Below are positions 9,585-18,070 of a stretch of DNA of 18,070 nt, piece after piece; within the stretch, counting starts at the first letter, position 1, and each line of letters begins with the position of its first letter. The notes below the pieces were generated by a model that was given only the letters and a program-made list of their open reading frames with translations, was not told where the DNA came from and did not search any database. The DNA comes from Knufia peltigerae (taxonomy: Eukaryota > Ascomycota > Eurotiomycetes > Chaetothyriales > Trichomeriaceae). Both the position numbers and the translations under genes were made by a program. The stretch is taken from assembly GCA_030247855.1 (NCBI GenBank), contig JAPDRN010000255.1, positions 1 to 18,070 of the forward strand, written 5' to 3'.

Positions 9585-11040
9585 ACATATTTTAACTATT
9601 AAGCGAAGGCTAGTATTAATTTCTCGGCTTAAATAGTATATATTTATAGATATAAGAGAAGTTACTAGTTATATTAGGTTAACTATTATCTATTATCTCG
9701 CTTATAGCTTAACTTATTAGCTATATAGCTATATATAAATAATGTGATTAATAGTTATAGAAGGTATTAAGTAAGAAGTAGTGACTATATTAGTGTGCTT
9801 TATTTAATAATGTGCCTAGGAGTAGTAGCCTAAGTATTACTTTATTCACTTCTTAGTTATTACTTCTTATGTCTAGACGGTTTATACCCGCTATCCTTAT
9901 AGCCTTATCATTAGATAAGATTAAGAGAGTTATATATTAATTATTTAGTGATAGGCCTATCGATTTTTATTCCTATAAATAAGAGGAAGGTATATACGTA
10001 GTGTTACACGCTAAAACCCTTATGACTATGGTTTTACTTATTAGCGGAGGAAAGACATTATTAGCTATGCTTTCTATAGTGCTTAAGACTCGTAGGGTTA
10101 GTATCTTTATTACCTCGTTTTAAGTGTTAATAAACGATATAGCGCGTTAATTCTATATAGTTAGCATTAATTATTTTAAGTGACACTATAATAAGAATAA
10201 TTCCGCTTATTTAGTGATTATAAGTGCTAACACTATGGTTATCACTATATTTAGTATATACTATTAAGTTTTAAGAGATAGCGAGTTATTATAGTAAGTA
10301 TTTATTAACAAATATCACATTATATTCACTAATAATTATTAGTGAGCGAAGCTATTCTATCTTTACTATATTCGCGGGTTTAGATATTTAACACACTTAC
10401 TCACTATTATATTACCTTTATAGCGTATCTTTAAACTAAAAGAGAGTATAACTATCTAACTTATACGTATTATCTATATATTTATTATCTAATCACACTA
10501 TCACTACTATATCTAGTAATGCCGTTCTAGCGAGCTTAAGTTAACCGCGTTAAAGGTATATTATTAATAGTAAATGTATTTACTTTATATATAGTAAAAA
10601 GGTATAATATACTACTTATTATAGGCTTAATATAAGGAGATAGCTACAGAGCTTAATTACGCTCACTATCACACTAAAGTAATTAATCGTGTTAAGTGAC
10701 TTAAGTGTTAGGTATAGTGAGGGGAATTAATCATGATCACGTTAGCACTTAGTATAGATATAAACATTCCGGGCATTATCTTTATTTTATATGTTAATAT
10801 CCCATGAAGTATAATTAACTTTACGTAGGAGAGTAATTATAATAGGTAAGTTAGTGAGAGTGTAAACTCAATAATTCTTATGATATAGCGAGCCATTAAG
10901 GTTTATCTATAGCGTTATAATCTTAATATTAAGGCTAAGATTATGGCCTAACACTATTACGCCGTGAATAGGTAACCCGTCCACATATAAAGTAGGTCTT
11001 AGCATAGGGAGCGAGTAAACTATCTATAGGGTAATCTATT
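9585..11040 (+). pseudogene. RecQ-like helicase relic A, 3' part with helicase core
   Basis: This continues the frame of 1-1653 once the gypsy element and one target copy are ignored. RecQ-type superfamily 2 helicase motifs appear in order: motif I (SGGKTLL) at about 10043-10063, nearly intact; motif II at 10307-10318 as NKYH where DECH is expected, all by G-to-A; motif III at 10400-10417 as LTIILP (LTATLP expected). Motif IV region at about 10590-10650 has KGIIYY and KEIATELN. Motif V region follows from 10721 (GELIMITLALSIDINIPGI), and motif VI at 10826-10846 reads *ESNYNR, from a QESG-x-G-R type site. The frame is recognisable to about 10980 and the end is approximate. Family role: ATP-driven 3'-5' DNA unwinding; here it is dead. 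Confidence 0.85.
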
Positions 11041-11101
11041 CACACATAAAATTTAAGCTTTCTACACTTCACTTTTCTTATCGAGTGATTAAACACGTTT
11101 A
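11041..11101. other. Short spacer between relics A and B
   Basis: This AT-rich stretch lies between the last recognisable helicase residues of A and the first block shared by B and C (TTTAGTGCT-CATT, at about 11098 in B and 15836 in C). I see no promoter or terminator that can be trusted in such mutated sequence. Confidence 0.35.
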
Positions 11102-14100
11102 GTGCTACATTATAATGATCACTATGAATTTTATTAATATTTTTTCTATAGTTTATTTAATATACCTAATAGTTTATCTAAGCTTACTTTAAACTCTTTT
11201 AGCCCATTACATGGGTTAGTAGTGAATAATAATATCCTAGATCCTCACTAAAACACTTAATTATTCACTCTAACTTTATTAGTTTAATGACTATAATTAT
11301 TTATAACTTATAGTGTTATTCTTTATACTAAGTACTAAACATATTATATACCTAAAAAGAACTTAAAAGAACATTTAAAGAGAAAGCATAGCATTACTAG
11401 AGAGTAAGTAAAGAGTATTAAGAAATGGGTCACTACTTAGAATATTACTATTAAGGTCACTAACTCACTAGATAATAACTCACTTATTCATAAACTTTAA
11501 TTCTTTAAGGGGTTTATCTATACTATCACTAATTTATGTAAATACTAAGTTATTAGTTAAGAGAAGATATAAAGACACTATAGTTATAAATATAGAGTTA
11601 ACACTTAACGCTAATAAAAAGAGTATTCTATATATTAAAAGGTTATCTTATAGCACTTCTTTATAAAAGCTAAAGCTAAGAATTATTAAGTAGTGTAATA
11701 AGCTCTTACTATTAATAATTTAAAGGCTAACTTAAGTACTATAGATACTAAAAACCCTAAATCTTTACTTAGTACTTTAGTGTTTAGGTTAAATTCTAGG
11801 CATTTTAGTTAATTACTCTGCTCTAATATCTCTTAAGCTATTTTATCTTAAGTTAAGAATACTATTTAGCGTAATAAAGTATATTACTAGTAAATTAGTG
11901 AATCTAATCATGTTTCTAAGATCTTCTTATGATTATATAAGAGTTAATTTCATTATTATATCTTTAGCGTAGACACTAAGGTAGTGACTATATCTTATAA
12001 AACCCTTAAATCTTAATAGAATAACTTATGTCTCTAAGAAATTTATATATCTATTAAGTAAATAATAACTAAGGTATATAAGTTAGTTTCAGAGCTACTA
12101 CATATTAACGCTAAAGTACTAAACACATTTTAATTAGGCATTACTAGTTAGAATCTATTTTAAGCTCTTTAAAATTAGTTATTATTTTAGAAATATATAG
12201 TAGTCTTTTAAGCATTACTATATTATTATATTCGCGTTTAGAAGAGTCATTTTAATGTGCAAAAGTTTATTACTATAGAGAATTAATTAGAAGCGTTACT
12301 TCTTACATTAAAGGTTAGTAAGGAGTTATTAATATATTATTCTCCTTTAAATATAGAGAATAATATAGAGTTAAAAGAGAAGAATTATTACTTAGCGAAG
12401 GAAGAGAAAACTAAGAGAATTACTAAGCTTAAATCTATACTAAATCACTATATCTTTAATTTCTATATTATATTAATTTAGCACCAAATTATATATATAT
12501 ATAATAGTACCATTATGTTATTTATCTATATATGAATAACTATTATTTAAGGTTAAGATAAGATAAAGACTATCGCATTTTAGCCTAAGGTATAAATTAC
12601 TAAACTACTAAGCAAGTTAATTTACTACTACTAATTAGTTTTACTTTAGAATACTTATAATATTAAAGAATATTAAGAGCTTTAAGATATTAAGTAATCA
12701 CTTAAGTAGCTATATAAGATATAAATCACTAATAATTCTTATGATTCTATTAATATTATAAATAACTAGCGATTATACATAATAAAGGTTAGAGACACTG
12801 TAATCCCTAAAGCATTAATTATTTAGGATAAGCGCGGTTAAAATCTTATATATAGCGATATATAATATAGCATTTAAGATTTAGTTAAAGAAATTACTAT
12901 AGCATTATAAGAGACCAAATAAATCTTCTATAATAAGCTATACTTTAGCTTATCTAATATTCTTATATTTTGTATTACCAAATTACAGAATAACTAGTTT
13001 AATAAGTAATCTAAATATAATTTCATTAAGGAAGTCTAGAATGCTATTCACTTTAAAGGCTATAAGATATAACTAATAAAGCGTATCACGTAAGATTAAG
13101 ACTGCTTAAACACTATCTTTTATATTAAGTAACATAAATATAATAAGATTACTATATAGCCAATCTAGTTAGAGTTCACTAAAGAGTATAAACTAATAAA
13201 TAAGGAATTTAAGGAGGCTCTTTTAATAGAGTTATATAAAGACTCTAGTTAGTCAGTATAGCGAATTAAGTTCTTAGGAATTTATTAGTAAAACTTAGAT
13301 CTAGCACTTCGTAATCTTTAACTACTATTTAAATTTCTTTTATTTATCTTAATGTACCATAAATTCTAGACACATATATATATATCTTATTCCCCTATTT
13401 AATTTATCTTTCCCAAGTTTACTTAGTTACTTATTTAGTATCTCGCTCTTATCTAACTATTCTATATATCACTATTAAAGGAGTGTAATATTCCTAAAGC
13501 TATAGATAACTATTTATTTAACTAAGGGATTAAGATATGGCCTAAAGATTATATATCTACTATGTTATCTCACTAAAGTAAGAGAAGCATTAAATAAGCT
13601 CTCACTATTTAGAAATGACGTTAAATTACGGTGACTATTATCATTAAGTACTTTAGTGATCTTAAGTTTAAAGATAACATTAATATTACTAGAGATAAGG
13701 ATAATAATGTGGATAAAAACACGCGTACTAATAGCATTTTACTCCTAATATTATTTTATGCTTAGACTATACACACTAGTATCACTAGTAACTAACTCTA
13801 TAGCGGTTATACCATTAACTTCGCTAAACTCTTAATAAACACTAGGGTCTAGATATATTTATAAACTAGTAAGCTTTAGTAGACATTATTTAAGGATAAA
13901 GTTTATGCGCTTCTCACTAGTAAGAGAGCTTAGCCTATCTTAATGTGAGATCCTATTATCGCTAGCGTTTCATTTATAAAGAAGGTTATAATCTATAGTT
14001 AGGCTTAACACTATTTTATCTAGAGTTCTAAAGAGATCTAAATCGTACTTTAGTGGCTATATCGTAATCTGAACACACGATTTTAGTCTAATATTTAGTG

Positions 14101-15663
14101 TTAAATAATGAAAGTAATTACTTTATAGTTCTCTAAGGTCATTATTATTTTAGTGACTAGTAATAATAAAAGTCTAGTATTTATACTTCCTATATTTCTA
14201 CCCTAGTTATTAATAATAGTAGTGATTATATCACTAGTCGCACTTAAGTAAGATATAATCTAATAATTTTAAGATATTAATATTCTATATTCTATTTAGA
14301 GCCCTAAAGATTACCCTAAATAATTTAGTAAAGTAGCTATTCTCTTTATCTCTATTAAGTAAGCTATTTAAGAGTTATTTCAAAAATAGATTAGTATTTA
14401 AGACGCTAATTAACTTCTAGACTAAGTCATGTTTAACGAAGCTTATCTTATCTTAATCACTTTATTATATTAACCTAAGATAACGCTACTCTACTTTCTC
14501 TATAAACTTTAATATTAAATAATCTTTCTCTTAGTCACACTTCTACCTAGCATAATAAATAAATTCTCTCAGAAAATAATGCTAAACTAATCTCGCATTA
14601 TTTATAATGTTACGTTTCGCGTAGACATTAAGTATACTATTATTTAGTATAACTCTATTTATCGCTAATAAGATAATAAGATATTTAATGTGTGAGTAGT
14701 GTAATTAGTGCGCGAGATTTTACGCTAGTACTAAGATAATAAATCTTGGACTCACTATATTATCTATATTAAGAACATAGAAATAGTTTAGACTCTGGCT
14801 AAGAAATTAGGCTATAAGTACTACTATATGCGCTTTAGCACCCTCACCAAGAAAGAATAGGTCTTATGTCGTTAGCATAATAGCGTGCATTTTGTGATCG
14901 TGATAACTAGTGCATTTAGGATAGAAGTGAACTATACTTTTATTTAACACATCTTTCACTATAACTTATCTAGTGACGCCATTAATTTCGCGTAAGAAGT
15001 TAATTAGATTAGTTAAGATAGTTAAGATAGAGTTAGTACCATTCTTTTCCCATAACATATCTAATTTATTTCTAATGTGAAGTAAGAATAAAATTAATAT
15101 ATTACCCCTATTAATTAAATAATAATGTAATAATACGTTTATTAGCGCTACTCTAACGCTATCTTAAGTCACTTTTTAGACGGACCTAATAAGATATAGT
15201 ACTGCTAGAATATCCATTATTAATACTCTTTCTATAAAAGAACTAATTAAGATCTAATATAAGAAGCTAATAGACTTTTTAATCTATTTTAAGAGTCTTA
15301 TTTAGGTTTATAGTGAGACTTAGACTCTATTTAATATCTATTTAAGGCTTCACTTTCTATCTCTCACATAAATAAGAGTAAAGAATTAAGGGTAAAGAAA
15401 GAAAATAAATTAGCTAAGAACTACTTTAATAGTGATGCTAAGTGACTTTATAAAGCTTAATAGAATAGTGTATTCTAACTTTAATAGTATATTAAGTAGC
15501 TCTAATAACTCTAAGGAAAGTGTATCTTTTATAAACTATTATAACTTAACGAAGATAACCATAAATATTTACTTAAGAAATATTACTTATCTATTAAGTA
15601 CTAATTCTTTAACGCGAAAAAGCATTATATCTAGAATCTTAAGCGTTATGAGTGAATAAGAGA
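11102..15663 (+). pseudogene. RecQ-like helicase relic B, nearly complete
   Basis: One frame (codon start remainder 2 on division by 3) can be followed for about 4.5 kb, roughly 1500 codons. N-terminus: a Cys/His-rich finger-like block at 11315-11389 (VILYTKY..., then KEHLKRKH with H-x4-H) and a second one at 11510-11590 (KGFIYTI...CKY..S.EKI.RHY). Middle: blocks such as LLSKLIYYY (about 12605-12631) and NKLYFS, also found in relic C. C-terminus: RecQ core with motif I 14153-14176 (VTSNNKSL), motif II 14435-14446 (NEAY, from DEAH), motif III 14528-14548 (LLVTLLP), motif V from 14882 (VIVITSAFRIEVNY) and motif VI 14993-15028. A post-helicase tail with AILSHFLDG and a Cys-rich segment runs to about 15663. 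The layout is that of fungal telomere-linked RecQ-like proteins; some N-terminal zinc fingers recall DUF3505. The start codon is unknown. Confidence 0.82.
14153..15028 (+). other. RecQ helicase core of relic B
   Basis: Seven-motif core in one uninterrupted phase. Motif I has lost its Gly pair (GGT GGT to AAT AAT). It is followed by a motif Ia block LVALK*DII. Motif II DEAH now reads NEAY. Motif III reads LVTLLP. Motif IV is THYIIYIKNIEIV, then a KKLGYKYYYMRFSTLTKKE block and the motif V and VI sites. The order and spacing are those of RecQ helicases, and loss of the Walker residues makes it inactive. Confidence 0.88.
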
Positions 15664-15835
15664 CTATATAATATACTAAGGATATAGTTAACCCCTAACA
15701 TTATTCTGGCATGTATTTATAGTGAATATATATATAAATAAGTGCTAAGACTAGGGTTCATTATCTTTAATACATTTATCTTTAATACATAGCCAAATTT
15801 TCTTAGTTATTCCCTATCTCTTCTCATATCACTCT
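15664..15835. other. Spacer between relics B and C
   Basis: AT-rich sequence between the end of recognisable B tail and the first B/C-shared block. It contains a direct repeat ATCTTTAATACAT, at 15767-15779 and 15778-15790. No gene or RNA seen. Confidence 0.4.
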
Positions 15836-18070
15836 TTAGTGCTGCATTTAGCTATATCATTACCAGTCCATCAAATTTCATTATTTTTTTATTTATAGTT
15901 TATTTAGTATATCTAAAAGTATTATTAACCTAGGTTTAACATTATCATAAGGTTAGCATAGCTCTATAGTGACTAAAGAGTCATGGTTTATCTCTTAACC
16001 CTAGCTATAGATACTTAAATTTATTATTACTAAGCTCACTTTATAACTTTAAGTATATACTTAGTTTAGTGTATTACTATACACTACACATTAAACGTGT
16101 TTTATGCCCAGAATTAATTTGTATTAACATAATTATAATAAGTATTTAGTTAAAGTGTAACGCACTAAAGACATTAAGAGCTAGGTTACTAAGTAAGAGA
16201 TCACTCACTAAGTTATATACTCACTAGACTTTAAGACCACATTTATTAACCATTTAAAATGGTATACTAGCTTTATCTACATAGCTAATCTTATATAGTG
16301 TAGTGAATAAACTATTAGTGAGTAAACTATCTAGTGACACTATAGTTAACAGTATAGTGAGTATTTATGTAGTTAGCAAAAAGCATATAAGATATATTAT
16401 AGAGTAAAGCTATAGAGTTAGTTCGTGAAGCTCACTTAATACTAAATTATTAGTTCTGAATTAGGAAATCACTATTATCACTCTTATTAACTATTAACTT
16501 TAGGCGCTATCTCTATAGTCACTTAAGCTATCCTAAGCACCCCCGCATTAAGCTTTACTTTACTTCTAATGATTATATCACATTTATTACCTAGTATTAC
16601 TAGTAATAATAACGTTAAAAGGCACTTTTAAGTATATACTAGTATTAGTTATTAAAGATATAAAGATTAATATTACTAGGTTAGTGAACCTAACCATGTC
16701 TTAAAGTTAATACCATAACTACATAAGAGTTAGTTTTACATGTATCTAACTAATTTAAATGCTAAGTTAATTACTATATCACACGCTATTCTCTAGCAAA
16801 ATACTAAAGACTTCTTCTCGCTATTAAAGCTAATTTTATTCGCTAAGTATATGCTCTAGTGAGTATATAAGTTAGTATCACTATTACTTAATGTTAATAC
16901 TTAAGTATTAAATTCGTTTCAGGCTAGAACCATATCCTAAGATTTATTCTAGGTGCTACAAAATAAGTCTTCTTTCCTTAATTATGTCGCCATCTTTTAA
17001 GCGCTATTATGTTACTATATTCGTATTTACTAGGGTTATTTTAGTGAGCGCGAGATATTTATGGTCACCCCAGATTAGGTTAAGCACTTAAATCTAGCGT
17101 TAGGTATTAGTGATTAACTAGTCGCTCTTTAATCTCCCACTAAGAAAACTAGTGACATAGAAGGTAAAGAGAGATTCATGAATCGTGTTTAACCTAATTC
17201 TAAGTAAATCTGTGACTTGAAAATAGAGTTAAATTCCTATCTATCCCATTTCTAGGTAGTGTTAATCTACTACCACTTAAAGCAAGCGTATAATAGCGCT
17301 ATAATCTTATTTTATACTATTCAATTAATCATTATTAACCTTAAGAAGGAAACCATTATATTTATATTTAAGTCTTAAGTATTTAGCTTACTAAGTAAGT
17401 TAATTTACTACTATTAGTTAATTATCTTATAAGATACTTATAATATCTAAGTCTTTTAAGGACTTAATAATATTAATGGACCACTAAAGTAGATCTACTA
17501 ATAATAGTTAGTTAATAATACTTATAGTCTCATTAATATAATAAGTAATTAGTAACTATATACTATAACTATAGGTAGTGTGACTATTCTTAAAGCGCTA
17601 GTAATATAGAATACTAATAGCTAGAATCTAACGTATAGTGATATTTAATATAGTATTGCGAATCTGGCTTAAGAGATAGTAAGCGCACTCTAGGAGATAA
17701 AAAGAATTTTCTTTAACAAGTTATACTTTAGTTTTATAAATGTACCTAAGTTTCCTATCTAAGAGCTTTAAGATAATTAGGCTAATAACTAACCTAAGTA
17801 TAGCTTTATTAATAAGCCTTATAACGCGGTATACTTTAAGAGTTATTAAGATTAGCTTTTATAATGTATTACTTAGAAGCGTTCATTACTAAACACTATC
17901 TTTTATACTAACTAGTATAAGTTTAACGCTAACTTATTATGACCATTCTAAACTAAGTTTACTTAGTAATATAAGCTCTTAAATAAGGCATTTTCTAGTA
18001 ATGCTTTTCGTCTTAAGTTTAGAGTAAAGACATAAGAATAATTTTATGATTTTTACATCATTTAATAGAT
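15836..18070 (+). pseudogene. RecQ-like protein relic C, N-terminal part, truncated by window end
   Basis: This is a diverged second copy of the N-terminal and middle parts of relic B, in the same orientation. Shared blocks appear in the same order. TTTAGTGCTGCATTTA starts both. A finger-like block at about 16260-16400 (TSFIYIANLI*CSE*TISE) matches the second block of B. SEPNHV at 16683-16700 matches SESNHV of B. A FKRYY region lies at about 17010-17025, and LLSKLIYYY is found near 17388-17414. FFNKLYFS (about 17712) and NTIFY (about 17895) also match. From about 16260 the frame is the one with codons starting at positions divisible by 3; phase before that is uncertain. A helicase core is expected beyond 18070 but is not seen. 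Stops are frequent, in the same C-to-T/G-to-A style. It has diverged from B well beyond RIP alone, since amino acids differ in unmutated classes too. Confidence 0.7.

Larger units (their letters stand above)
1..18070. other. RIP-mutated, AT-rich gene-free block
   Basis: The whole window is extremely rich in A, T and TpA, and stops occur in all frames. Even so, long conserved protein frames can be read on the + strand through TAA, TAG and TGA codons. Most of those stops stand where the family has Gln, Trp or Arg, as C-to-T or G-to-A change would give. Motif residues change in the same way: Asp to Asn, Glu to Lys, Cys to Tyr, Gly to Asn or Glu, His to Tyr. Frames stay in phase for kilobases, so point mutation rather than indels did the damage. 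This is the known signature of repeat-induced point mutation in ascomycete fungi. The organism assignment is inference. Confidence 0.9.

Noticed and set aside
13340..14140. Separate gene between the two halves of relic B
   Set aside because: The same reading frame connects the N-terminal blocks with the helicase motif I without a phase change, so it is treated as a poorly conserved linker of one gene; no independent domain was recognised.
15432..15659. Open reading frame of 75 codons on the + strand
   Set aside because: It is out of phase with the helicase relic B frame, which reads through the same bases with a recognisable Cys-containing tail (GKCIFYKLL, NEDNHKYLLKKYY). The composition is Asn/Ser/Ile-rich as expected for a chance frame in AT-rich DNA, and no ribosomal or family feature is visible.
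15767..15790. Direct repeat ATCTTTAATACAT as a functional site
   Set aside because: Two copies of 13 bp in highly AT-rich DNA are weak evidence; no link to a gene or element end.
1..18070. Mitochondrial or other organelle DNA because of the high A+T
   Set aside because: The content is nuclear-type: gypsy retrotransposon and RecQ-like helicase relics. No rRNA, tRNA or respiratory genes were seen, and using TGA as Trp does not remove the TAA/TAG stops.

Overview
The window is a block of very AT-rich, stop-riddled DNA with no intact gene. The pattern is that of repeat-induced point mutation (RIP): G:C to A:T transitions, TpA abundant, Gln/Trp/Arg codons turned into stops, Asp to Asn, Glu to Lys, Cys to Tyr. 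RIP is known from filamentous ascomycetes, so the window most likely comes from an AT-rich, gene-free compartment of a Pezizomycotina genome. A Dothideomycete-like genome is a guess. Reading through the stops recovers long, frame-conserved relics of genes.

Layout. (1) 1-1653 is the middle part of a degenerate RecQ-type helicase gene (relic A, + strand), whose 5' end lies outside the window. (2) 1654-9579 is a full-length Ty3/gypsy LTR retrotransposon inserted into relic A. It has two 433-bp LTRs, a 5-bp target duplication (ATTAG/GTTAG), a polypurine tract, a long gag, and pol in the order protease, reverse transcriptase, RNase H, integrase, chromodomain. An extra antisense reading frame lies between pol and the 3' LTR; it has a Cys-rich and a coiled-coil-like part. 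(3) 9585 to about 11040 is the 3' part of relic A with its helicase core, in phase with the left part once the element and one target copy are removed. (4) About 11102-15663 is a second relic, B. It has N-terminal Cys/His-rich segments, a central region and a complete RecQ-like helicase core, nearly all in one frame. (5) About 15836-18070 is relic C, a diverged paralogue of the N-terminal two thirds of B, cut by the window end.

A, B and C lie head to tail in the same orientation. Their layout (zinc-finger-like N-terminus, long middle, C-terminal RecQ core) resembles the fungal telomere-linked RecQ-like helicase families, so a subtelomeric or dispersed repeat setting is plausible but not shown. 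The order of events can be read: helicase genes multiplied, a gypsy element entered one of them, and RIP then mutated everything, including the two LTRs, which by my hand alignment differ only by transitions. The one open frame of 75 codons (15432-15659) is an out-of-frame shadow of relic B.
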